From contig JBAMJR010000089.1 in NCBI GenBank assembly GCA_038501785.1, positions 5,312,001 through 5,376,000 on the forward strand: a stretch of 64,000 nucleotides of DNA, read 5' to 3'. The position numbers and the translations under genes were made by a program. How positions within the stretch are numbered: the first letter of the stretch is position 1; every line of letters begins with the position of its first letter. Shown piece by piece: positions 11,899 through 22,976 of the stretch. The stretch comes from Myoxocephalus aenaeus (taxonomy: Eukaryota > Chordata > Actinopteri > Perciformes > Cottidae). The notes beneath the pieces were generated by a model. That model did not search any database and had not been told where the DNA came from. It was given only the letters and a program-made list of their open reading frames with translations.

Positions 11899-14800
11899 TG
11901 TGTTCTGCGCGTCTGTAAAAGCTCCACAAGTCATGTGTGGAAGGTGAAGTGGCAGATTCTTAATGAAATAATTTTATAACACACTAACGTAACACATGAG
12001 GTTCCATCACAGCACAGACATGCGACGGGTTAGTCTTCCATGTCAAGGCTATCTCACAGCGAGAGCAATTCTCTTCAGAGGCTGTTATCTAGCTTCGGGG
12101 CACAAGCGTTACAGAGATATTACAGTAAGATTTAGAGCCAGGAAGCCACCAGTGGCATCAATAGCAAATAATACAAGTTTGGGACACTGATATAATAAAC
12201 ACTCCAAAACATTCAGTATGAACAGATAAGAGTGCAGTGTGCATGTGAACGCACAGAAAAAAGATGCTTACTATGAGTGTAAAGATAAAATAAAAGCAAC
12301 TGGCAGGTAGAAATAAGAACAGTCTCCCACATTGCAGGTATTTGGTGACACCACCGTACAGCAGGACGACAAGCACAAAACCCATCAAGGCCCACACTTG
12401 TGGTGCATGTCAAGGTCAGTGCTCATTTCCAGCACAATAGCAAAATAGCAAAGATGGGCAATATGCCGAAACACAATATCTCAATAAATAAGCCTTGATA
12501 AAAACACTTTCCTGAAGGTTTTCTTTCTCATAGAAACAATAATTGATAAGATAAGAGTATCCTTTATTCGTCCCACAGCTGGAAAATCTGCAGAATAGAC
12601 TAACAAGCCTTTAATTAATGTCTTTAGATTCACACAAACACTGTCATTTACCATTAAGCATTTCAAATTGTAATTATTCAGCCAAAATATAATTAACATC
12701 TAATTTCAGAATCTAAATCATTAAGGTTGCTGCTAATCAGATCTTGACGCAACTTTTCCCACAGTCAATGTGGTTCCCATTATGTTGTGTGTTTCCCTTT
12801 GCTCTTTTTCTCTCATTCGTGTTATTAAACCGCTGCCACACGAGTGAAGTCGTTCTATTTGATACACCGACTCCTCCACAGCAGAGCCAGCAGCAGCTCT
12901 ACGATCACTCTCAGCAATGCGTGTTGCTGCTGTCCCAGCATTATAATGAATGATATGGTATAATACATTCCTAGGCATGCATGTACACTGAAGTCATTAT
13001 AAAAGTTTATATAAAATCTAGCTTCTAGATCATCACAGCACTACATGTCAGATTCACTATTAGCAGCCTTGAAGGAGAAGAAATGGAAGTTGTAAAAAAG
13101 GAAAGTCCGACTGAAAGTGTTGCAACATATGGTCCGAATAGAACTCCGTCTTATTTTAACGACAACAAAAGAAAAGGTTTAGCACAGTAAGATAAAAATG
13201 GAATAACGAAGTTCAAGTGACTGGCTCCGTGGTGCGTTCAGGCAACTAACCGTATATTGCTCGATTTAAGAAAACAAACCGACAAAAAAACTGAATTATC
13301 TTGCAAGTAGTAGAGTACATTTGAGGTAACTCAGTCTGTGAGCTCATTTACACATAATTGCAATTAAACATAAACAATTAGAGAGCAGAATATTGTCTCT
13401 ATTGTACTAACCTGTTTTTTTTTTTTTTTAATTAAGGACCTACAGTATTCTGTATTGGAGACATTGTACAATCATACAGTTAATACGAAATTATCTCTCT
13501 TTGCAGCATGAGCTTTTTTCACTATCTCAATCTCCTTGTGGTACTGCACTATGTTTCAAGGATTTTTTGAGCATTAAAAAACAATGAAGCAGCTGCTGGG
13601 AGCAAGCTATGAATCGTAATAAAAAGCAAAAAATAAATGTGTAACTGCAGTAATTTCAAAGACTTCCTTGACAGACTTTGTTCTGTGCTACTTGCTTGTT
13701 TTTTTCTTTAGTGTTGATACACAATTAGAGCTGTTCCAATGCTTTAAATATTTACTTTCATTGATAATAGTAACAACAAATGTAATCATTGTGTTCGGAA
13801 AAATTGGTCAGACAGATCTAAAAAGTAAGTTTCGTAAAAAAGTAATCTTTTGTAAATTAGCTTGGTTAGAGGACGAACGGAAGTTGGAAATGTTGATCAC
13901 TCTGCCCATCCGTCCAACACTTAATGTTGCGGTAGGCAAGATATTTGTTGGCATCATTGAGCACAAATTCCATTATAACCTTTCAGAATATTGTAATTCC
14001 TGTGTTCTGAGATAAAACTAGACTTCTGTATTCAAGGTTTAGAAAAGCCAACCCTTTTGTGTGAGACGTTGGTCACTCAGTTCATTTCAGAGAGGAGGCA
14101 TTCCTATTGGCTGCGTGTGCACGTCCCTTCAGGGGAAAGCCTGATTCAACAGCTAAATATCATGCAGGACAATTTGCTATTCCAGAATTGGCAACAACTG
14201 CCAAAAAAGGAAGACAGGCAAAGCATTTCAGAAATGGTGAGATAAGTTAGCGAATAGAGTAGCCTTCTCCAACAGCCCTTCTCTCTAGCTTTCTAATAGT
14301 TCTTCCCATTCCAATTCACACAAGGTTACACAATAAACACATAATGTCTCTAAATGGTCATTACAAGACAAAATGCTTGAGGTTTTAAATCAAATTCATA
14401 AAGTAAAATGCATCTCATTGCTCCATTCCTTCACAACACGTTTGATAAAGTGAGCTAAAAAAACGACGTTTTAATTTCAGCCTCACACACTCCCATCTTG
14501 AAGTCTTGTTTCTGTGCAATAACACATCATAACAAAGATAAACCACGCCACCATTACCATGCCCGACATTTAACATCCCATTAGAAGAGCAATATTGTAT
14601 TCACTATTCTATGAAACAAACATCTCCACAAGTATCAATTTAATTTGTTTTAGATCCATGACATGAATCAGATGGGCGGCCGTGTTGTTACAAAATAGTT
14701 TATTCTCTATACAGTTGACATTTTAGGACATCTCAGACTCAGTATGTCAAATTTTGCTTTCAACTTTTGGTCAACTTTGGATATAGCACAACATTAACTG

Positions 14801-15795
14801 TTGTTGTTCGATGATTGCTGGTATTTCCTATGTAGAAGATCATTTCAAATCATCCTCATATAGCTGCTTGCAATTGACTTGAAGGAAATAGATTTCTTGA
14901 ACTACCTTATTTCCTTAAAGCTTTGTTTAGTGAATCTAGGATGTCATGACAAGCCCAGCCCAATTACAGCACTCGTTCCACCCTTCACCATTCCGAAAAT
15001 GTGGATATCCCCCTTTGATATTTCCACTCCTGAAGTTTCTTCTATTTTCCCGCCCAAGCGTCCTCAAGTTTTTGTGATTTTTGTTGTTGTTGATATAAAA
15101 TCTGCTCTGAAGACATCTATGGATGTTTTTTTTTCTTTCAGATGTCAAGTCGAACTAGTTGAGCTCTTTCATACCATTGCTCCCCCTGGCTACCTGCGAC
15201 ACCTTTTAACATATCAGCTCATTTTTCCCAGGGTTTTCTTTTTGCGTTGTGTATGCTTTTCTGTCTTTATTGTCTCTTCCCTTTCGGCACATTTCGATTG
15301 TCACATCTGCATTCCCCCTTCTGCATGTGTTTTGATATTTGCAGCGACTCTGGATTTGTCTGCCCTTTTCCTACTGTTTGTGTTTGTGTGTGCGTTTTGA
15401 TAATTGCAGAGTTTATGGATTTGGAGTGCATTTCCCTGAATATGTATTTGTTCTTGAATCATGGCTGTCTTTGGAGGCCATTATAAGATGCTGACATGCT
15501 GCTGGCTGTCAGCTCAATTGAAGGCATTAGTTCATCATGTTTGCACACAGCCTAGGTTGGTTTAGTGGTGCAGTGTGTTTCCCAGTTAATAAATGCTCTA
15601 ATTAAAGCGCAGCTGATCACACTGTATACAGTATCTTCATCTGATAGCACTTGGAAAACCAGGCTCTTCAATCCACTGGGCTTCAAACTGTAGCATGATT
15701 GCCGCTGTATTTTCTTTCGGCACATTCATTGGTGTATTTTCCTAATATCTAAAACCTGCTTCATCATGTTGCCTTATCTTCATCTAGAAGGGAGG
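11899..15795. other. no gene recognised
   Basis: Apart from the 50-bp LINE tail at 12541, nothing is identifiable. The 173-codon frame at 14879-15400 is pyrimidine-rich and hydrophobic without family features, and I do not regard it as a gene. Confidence 0.55.
12541..12590 (-). repeat. LINE-type 3' tail fragment
   Basis: On the minus strand the segment reads GGGACGAATAAAGGAT followed by ACTCTTATCTTATC, the usual 3' end and short-repeat tail of fish LINE-type elements. Only about 50 bp remain. Confidence 0.45.
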
Positions 15796-15799
15796 GGGG

Positions 15800-16275
15800 G
15801 TGCGGATGGGCTACAACAGCAGAAGACCCCACCGGGTACCACTCATCTCCACTATAAATAGGAAAAAGAGGCTACAATTTGCAAGAGCTCACCAAAATTG
15901 GACAGTTGAAGACTGGAAAAATGTTGCCTGGTCTGATGAGTCTCGATTTCTGTTGAGACATTCAGGTGGTAGAGTCAGAATTTGGCGTAAACAGAATGAG
16001 AACATGGATCCATCATGCCTTGTTACCACTGTGCAGGCTGGTGGTGGTGGTGTAATGGTGTGGGGGATGTTTTCTTGGCACACTTTAGGCCCCTTAGTGC
16101 CAATTGGGCATCGTTTAAATGCCACGGCCTACCTGAGCATTGTTTCTGACCATGTCCATCCCTTTATGGCCACCATGTACCCATCCTCTGATGGCTACAT
16201 CCAGCAGGATAATGCACCATGTCACAAAGCTCGAATCATTTCAAATTGGTTTCTTGAACATGACAATTTCAATCA
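15800..16275 (+). pseudogene. Tc1 transposase, N-side catalytic fragment
   Basis: Encodes RKKRLQFARAHQNWTVEDWK, AWSDESRFLL (first catalytic Asp), GGGVMVWGMFSWH, YLSIVSDHVHPFMA, YIQQDNAPCHKA (second Asp) and NWFLEHDN. The helix-turn-helix region normally preceding it is missing, and the frame leaves transposase sequence near 16266 at the insertion. Confidence 0.9.
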
Positions 16276-16796
16276 GGAGAGACAGTGGGTGATTAGTAGT
16301 TAATGTTTATGCCAGATAATGAGTCCATGGTTACACAGAATTTATTTGGCGCATGAACTCCGCGAGGAGATTGAGATCGCACTGTGTTTGCCCTGAGCGG
16401 CAGCAATCTGTAGATCCCCCCCGGGGAGTCCAGACACTGGTGGTGGTGGCTGAGGTTCTGCTGGAGTTGCTGGAGATGCCGATGGGGTGCTGAATCTGAG
16501 AAGGTGGATGATGCTGGGGAGGCGGCGGGTCGCATGAGACGGCAGCAGGACGCTAGAGGCGGAGAAGGAGAACATTTAAAGGAGATAGCAGTGAGCTGAT
16601 AGGATAGCGAGGAGGGCGTGACTCTGCGCTAATGGCAGGGCGCACCCGGCTGCTGAACAGCTGGTAGAGTCTGACACTTCTGACGCTCCTGACAGGGACA
16701 TCCGGTATGACGTGCGTGCTGCTGGTGCGGGACGGTATGAGTGAGGGCCCGCCTGGTGTGAGGGGGTTGTCTTCCTGTCTGAACTTACGCTACAGC
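16268..16796. other. GC-rich insertion of unknown type within the Tc1 relic
   Basis: About 525 bp, clearly richer in GC than its surroundings, with no recognisable protein, no terminal inverted repeats and no clear target duplication beyond a possible AT at each edge. It could be a solo LTR piece, a 5' fragment of a retroelement, or captured DNA. Confidence 0.55.
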
Positions 16797-16797
16797 T

Positions 16798-17047
16798 TCA
16801 TGAGTTCACTGTACTAAAATGGCCCCCACAGTCACCAGATCTCAACCCAATAGAGCATCTTTGGGATGTGGTGGAACGGGAGCTTCGTGCCCTGGATGTG
16901 CATCCCACAAATCTCCATCAACTGCAAGATGCTATCCTATCAATATGGGCCAACATTTCTAAAGAATGCTTTCAGCACCTTGTTGAATCAATGCCACGTA
17001 GAATTAAGGCAGTTCTGAAGGCGAAAGGGGGTCAAACACAGTATTAG
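16798..17047 (+). pseudogene. Tc1 transposase, C-side fragment
   Basis: Resumes with EFTVLKWPPQSPDLNPIEHL (third catalytic acid in PIEHLW), then WDVVERELRALDVHP, NISKECFQHLVESMPRR and IKAVLKAKGG, to a TAG stop at about 17045. It joins directly to the 15800-16275 piece once the insertion is ignored. Confidence 0.9.
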
Positions 17048-17149
17048 TATGGTGTTCCTAATAATCCTTTAGGTGAGTATATATATATATATATAAAAGC
17101 ATAATTGACCTAATTTGATTCATTTTGCGATATACCTCACCTGAGCGGC

Positions 17150-17213
17150 CCAGACTTTCGTATATTTTTCTGTTTGTGGCCCTCGGTGAAAAAAGTTTGT
17201 ACACCCCTGTCTT
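17150..17213 (-). repeat. hAT terminus fragment
   Basis: The segment ends AAGTTTGTACACCCCTG, which in reverse starts CAGGGGTGTACAAAC, a Charlie-type hAT terminus. No partner end was found. Confidence 0.4.
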
Positions 17214-19320
17214 AACCTATACCTCAAAAGTCTAAACCATTTTCTTTTTAAGAATTGAGAAATATTGACACTATGGTCCCCGTTTACTGCTGAAACATTT
17301 GACAAAATGTCTCTCAAGCGACGAATTGACTGCAGGGCAAAATGAAAGCCGCCCTCCTCTAAGCACTGTGAAAACAGATGTGTTAATCACTCCTGTTTAA
17401 AGGGAGTTGATGAAGATGATGTTCCCCACAAGGCTAATGTATCTCATTTAGCAAAATGGCATTTTTAATGGGATCCTGACAATATTGTGGTATAAGGAGA
17501 GATCTGCCGCAAAACAAACAATCGCTGTGAGTAGACTAGTGAGTGGTGTTTGATCTCGGAAGACTGCAGCCCAAAAATTCCCAGTCTTGATTGTTTTTAC
17601 CTCCATTGCCACCAAAACCCCAATTTAGGATTCTGTAACTCACCCACAAAAATAACCTTTTTATTTTTTCCCCAGGCTTGTCACCACCAAAAAAAGAAGA
17701 TATCTTTCTCATACAGAACAGTCACCGCAAATAGTTGAATCAATCTCAGTCATACGAGTTCTGCAAAAAGCTCCTTTTTCATCAAAAAGGTAAAATCTGG
17801 GTGAATTTCTCAGATGATGAAAACAAGGGTAAGGGTGCGATGCAGGTGTCAGATGATCGGAGGCAAAGATGAAAAATAGAAAAGGCCTTTAACTTTACAG
17901 GAGATGAGATTTGGGCCACAGTAATGTTGGCTATTTCTTCTCTTTTGCCCTTTGTCTTTCTGAGAGCCAAAAGGGGAGAGAAGCCATTCATATCACAGCC
18001 TATTAAGAGGTTGCTAGGAAGATCTTTTCCACACCGATTAGGGTTAATCTGTGACAAAAGCTAAAGATGTTTTTGGCATTTTATGGACTAAATGATGAAA
18101 CAATTAATAATAACAAGCAACAGATGAATCAAATAAAAAATATATGGTTTGTTTCAGCCTTGTGGAAAGTACACACAAATCTACTAGCTACAGTGTATTT
18201 ACCCAGGTGTCAAATGCCATGTGTGGGGTTTACAATCTTACAGTTCTTACATTACATACAGTCTTCTTGACAAGTCTATTTTATATGATTCACCCTGTGG
18301 CTTAGTTGTGATTAAGAGCAAAGTTAATTTAAAACATCATGTGATGGTCTTACGACGACATGAAGGCCATCTGAATGTTAGGGGTGGGAAATAAAATCCA
18401 TAAATAGATTATTAGAAGCATCCCAATTATATTTTAAAAGATTACAACTCGATGCAGAAAACTCAATAATCGGAAATTAAAAACCAAATTCTCAAGGTCA
18501 TGATCATCTGTAACAATTGTCATCTGTGACACTGGGCTGTCTGTTGCTTACTGCTGCCCCCGAAGGCAACAGCCAATAAGGCTAAATATTAGCAGAGGTT
18601 TGGTGAGGGTGGCTCAGCTTGAGCAGCCGAATATGGATACAATCCGACCGGCAGCCCCCGACTTAAGAGAACGTATGAGAGCATTTTGCTTTTTCTTCCG
18701 CCCCACTCTGATTGCAACTTTTTTTGCCAAAGATGTGTGCCCTACTCGGTCATTGAGAAGAAAATAAAGCTAGAAATATGAAATAGCCCAAAGGAACTTA
18801 CTACTATTTACTATACTATTAGTAATGCAGAGTAGCTATGTATTAGTCAGAGTCATCTATAAGAACCAAATGACAAAGTCATTTAAATGTATTTATCAAT
18901 TATTAATGCTAACTGAGAGCATGGTGGCATTGAGCTCTTGAAATAAAGTTTTTGATAGTTACAATGATATATCATTGTAACAAGTGGCGGCCGGCCAATA
19001 GAGGGCCGCGGGGCCTAGCCCCACCCATCTTGAGCCACCCAAAAAAAAAAAAAAAACATTATTTATAATTTCATTAATTATAATATGTTTTTGAGCTATG
19101 GAATGTACCCACTAATATTTGTAAAATAGGATATCTGCTCAAAATATCTGCTTTTCCTGCTTGCCCTCTCTGCTCTGAGCTGCTCATGCACTTCTCTGCT
19201 GGTCTCTAATGCTCGTGCACATGCTGGGGCCCCGAAGCATTTGGCCCAAGAAAGTCGGGTCTAATACGCAGTTTAGCCAATCACTGATTAAAGATATAAA
19301 TGATGGACATATCATTTACC

Positions 19321-19856
19321 TATGGAAGCCCGTTCCCGCCACAAAAAAAATAAAAAATTAGATAAAAAGTCATAATTATGAGATAATAAAGTCGAAATTA
19401 TGAGATAAAAAGTCATAATAATGAGATAAAAAGTCATAATAATGAGATAGAAAGTCGAAATAATGAGATGACTTTCTATCATTATTTCGACTTTCTATCT
19501 CATTATTATGACTTTATCTCATTATTTCTACTTTCTATCTCATTATTTCTACTTTCTATCTCATTATTTCTACTTTCTATCTCATTATTATGACTTTTTA
19601 TCTCATTATTATGACTTTTTATCTCATTATTATGACTTTTTATCTCATAATTTCGACTTTATTATCTCATTATTATGACTTTTTATCTCATTATTTCGAC
19701 TTTCTATCTCATTATTATGACTTTTTATCTCATTATTATGACTTTCTATCTCATAATTATGCCTTTTTATCTCATAATTTCGACTTTATTATCTCATAAT
19801 TATGACTTTTTATCTCTCTCTTTTTTTTTTTTCTGTGGCGGAAACGGGCTTCCATA
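19321..19856. mobile_element. fold-back MITE with internal 21-bp tandem arrays
   Basis: Terminal repeats TATGGAAGCCCGTTCCCGCC (19321) and GGCGGAAACGGGCTTCCATA (ends 19856) are inverted copies with TA at each edge. Inside, units of about 21 bp (TGACTTTTTATCTCATTATTA and variants with TTTCGACTTT or TTTCTACTTT) repeat many times. They run in one orientation up to about 19466 and in the opposite orientation afterwards, so the whole element can fold back. Short open frames made of FYLIIMT repeats here are artefacts of the array. Confidence 0.88.
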
Positions 19857-20535
19857 CCGTTGTGTGCAGCAGCGAGGTCTGTTGTTTATGTTAATGATTC
19901 GTCGCGCATATTTACGTGCAAACAGTTTACTGTGTAACGTGAACGCCAACTTGTTTTGTATGTTGAAATGTATTTAAACAGTTGGACGGTGGATTGATGA
20001 CGGTGGTGTTGACTGAGGCGCACGTTGAAGAATAAATCCATCAGTAACAGAAGAACCAAGGTGTTGTGTATTTCTTGGAAGGAGGGATAAGTTCCTCACG
20101 TCCAACAGTCTGTAAAAGCCTACATGGGCCTAGTCATCAAAGTGAATGATTATGATAGAAAACATCACAATGATATTTGTTTAAATATTTTAAAAGGATC
20201 AGATTTCTATAAAAATGCGGGTAGTTAATAACATGCTTATTCAGGTGTCCACCAAGTCAATGTCTAGAAGAGGCCTAGTTGTTTTTGAAGATGGCAAGTT
20301 GGCAACTATTCAATAACATAGTGGACTGTTTTCTGAAAGGGAGGACACGCTGGTAACTGACCGTCTGATACATTTGGATGATGTAGTTATAATTTACCAT
20401 CATCTAAAGTTATTTGTAAGATTTTACATACATTGTATTTTTGACATACTTGACTTGGACATAAGCATGTGTTCAATCAGAATCACTTTAATCAAAATAT
20501 CTTTATTGCAAATTTAAGTTACTTTATCTTTTACA

Positions 20536-20831
20536 GGTATGCGATACCATCCTGATACAAGCCAAGGAGCGGTTCTCCTTCACAGAGACTGTCACTCTTC
20601 TCAGGATCCTCATCACCATGACAACAGCAGAATCCAGAGGTGTTTCTGTACTTTGAAGAGGATCAAGACCTTCCTTTCATTAAGGCCACCATGACACAGG
20701 ATGGCCTTAATGCTCTGGCTATGCTCTCCATGGACAAGAAACTTGTCAGGGACATGCCCGACTTCAACAAGAGGGTCATTGAGAAGTTTGCTACTCAGAA
20801 GGACAGAAGAGCAAAGTTCCTTTACAAATAA
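20536..20831 (+). pseudogene. hAT transposase C-terminal (dimerisation) fragment
   Basis: The open end reads LPFIKATMTQDGLNALAMLS, MDKKLVRDMPDFNKRVIEKF and ATQKDRRAKF, typical of the hAT C-terminal dimerisation region (ZMYM1-like proteins share it). Upstream, the other frame shows RCFCTLKRIKTFLSL, where intact copies read ...SFSKLKLIKTYLR. A frameshift near 20680 separates them. The catalytic and zinc-finger parts are gone. Confidence 0.75.
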
Positions 20832-22569
20832 TCTGTTTCCTCACCACACTGATTGGTGTTTCCCCAACAAACAAGGTTCATATGGGGCATCTTAAAATAT
20901 AAACTTGTTCTATTAGACTATATATATATATTTATATATTGTATATTTATGATTATATTATATGGTATTTATATACTATACTGAATATTATTATATAATA
21001 AATAAATAAATATATATATATATATACTGAATTTTATGAATAATATGTCCTTATTATGTCAGTGTTGGAATAAATGTTAAATATTTAACTGCAAAGTAGT
21101 AATGCATTTTTTATACCTTTTTTTTTTTGCATTGAATCATACTAGGATGTTTGCTGAAATTGATTGGCTGGCCCCACCCAAAAAAAAATCCACCAGCCGC
21201 CACTGATTGTAACTATCAAAAACTTGACAGACATTTTTTTTTTTTACATTTGAGGGACTGGAGCCAGACAATTTTTACCTTTTTTTTTTCTTGATAATTC
21301 ATTATTTGTTTAAAATATTTATCAAAATGTCAATGGTTCTGCGGTTTGACGAATCAACTGATCGTCTAAGTCCTACTACAGTACAGTCATTTAAGTTTGC
21401 AATGTTTGGCCAAGTTGTAACTCAAAAATTTAAATTTCAGCAGTTTCACTTTTACCATATATGTAGCGAGGATTTGTCAGAATGCAAGACAATATTTTTG
21501 CAGTATTAAACAAGGAGACACAACGTTTCCTATTCTAACAATGCAGTTCTTGTGCATGAGTTGCAAACAAAGCCGAGGAGAGGGGCTGAAATCCCCCGTT
21601 CAACCTCAAACTTCATGTGGTAGTTGGAAAAGCTGAGTGTAAGCTAATCAAACCATCTTCATTTGAAGAGCATCCTGACTTGCAAAGCTTTAATCCATGA
21701 TGGCTTGCTCTGAACATTATCTAATAATTGGCACATTCCCCTGGTGAGAATGGGCCTGCAATCTATTTCCCCACCATGACAGTGTAATGGATTGCTGTGC
21801 ACATTCCACGTGGCTTTGAACTTATCTTCATCCCCCCCAACTAAATTCTTAGTTGCCTCCCACCTCTTTCTGTATGGAAATGCGGTACAGCACATTATTT
21901 CTCCCCCATTGCTTATTGCTTCAGGGTATGTACAGTAATGTTAAAGATTAATTTTATGGTCTTGTATTTACATGATGTTTACCCTGAAATAACACAGTAA
22001 AAAATGGATCATTATACTATAAATTGGAGCATAAGTCTCATTAAGTACATTTCATTTTAATTCAAAAGAAATCTCTGTTGTGTTTCACTCATTATGCTTC
22101 ACGTTTGCGTTCATGAACCTCATGGCAAATTATCTGACACGTTCCTAGTGACCTACAGCACACACACACTCAGGATAGACACAACCTTAGCTCGCAGGCG
22201 GGGTGAGCAAATACATGTGCTCCTTGATCTCCTAATCTCACACACTGGGCTGCACTACAGCAGACGGGCAATTCTGCACACTTTTTTTCAGGTCAGTGGG
22301 GAAACAGTAGACACAGCAGGTTACACAGAGCAGTGTTTGGGCCGGTAGGAGGTAAACATCAGCCTTTTTCCCTGCTTAGTAAACTAACAGCTCCAAGCAT
22401 CAACAGTGCCTCAATAGCCTGTTTGAGACCTGCTGATTGCAGGTACCACCACCGGCTCTTTTCAATGGATATTTTTTTTCTGCTTAATTATTTTGGCTTC
22501 CAGGCTTCGGTGTTTTTTAAGAATTACACACTGTTAATAAAAAACCTTAGAGTTCGAAATCCACCCTCA

Positions 22570-22976
22570 AGAGAGAACCATTGGTTCCAGCCTGCCCTCC
22601 ATCCTGGACTTGCACACCGCCAGAGTCAGGAAGCGGGCTGTAAAGATCACCACAGACCCCTCACACCCTGGACACAAGCTGTTCCAACTCCTCCCCTCTG
22701 GAAGGCGCTACAGAGCACTGTACGCCAAAACCACCAGACACAGAAACAGCTTCTTCCCACTGGCCGTCACTCTAATGAACAGTTAAACAGACTCTTCATC
22801 TGCACTATCTGCACTTTTTTGTTGTTTTACTACTGTCTTTAATGTCCTTTTTATATTTTTTATATTTATCTTGTATATTGTGTGTGAAAAAAGTACGAAG
22901 AGCCAGTGAAACCGGAGTCAAATTCCATGTATGTGCAAATTTACATGGCCATTAAAGCTGATTCTGATTCTGATTA
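22570..22976 (+). mobile_element. L2-like LINE 3' end
   Basis: The frame ending at TAA 22784-22786 reads HPGHKLFQLLPSGRRYRAL, YAKTTRHRNSFFPLAV, TLMNS, the C-terminus of fish L2-type ORF2. The 3' UTR ends CCATTAAAGCTGATTCTGAT with a (TGATTC)n tail. 5'-truncated. Confidence 0.85.

Larger units (their letters stand above)
15796..17080 (+). mobile_element. Tc1-like transposon relic, split by an insertion
   Basis: The 5' terminal repeat and DNA-binding half are absent. The catalytic half starts near 15800 (MGYNSRRPHRVPL) and the element ends in a Tc1-type 3' terminal repeat (TGTTCCTAATAATCCTTTAG, 17053-17072) beside a (TA)n run. About 525 bp of unrelated GC-rich sequence separates two coding pieces. 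Confidence 0.88.
18982..21205 (+). mobile_element. hAT-family DNA transposon, 2224 bp, largely deleted
   Basis: Left end AAGTGGCGGCCGGCC (first base mutated from C) and right end inverse CAGTGGCGGCTGGTGG form hAT termini. The 8-bp target duplication ATTGTAAC is perfect at 18974-18981 and 21206-21213. It contains the last part of a hAT transposase (about 20536-20831) and a nested fold-back element (19321-19856). Confidence 0.92.

Noticed and set aside
14879..15400. 173-codon plus-strand frame rich in Phe, Leu and Cys
   Set aside because: Pyrimidine-rich DNA gives this composition; no domain, no splice context and no family resemblance.
19590..19977. Open frames of repeated FYLIIMT residues
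   Set aside because: They are translations of the 21-bp array in the fold-back element; the period is a multiple of three, so stops are avoided by chance.
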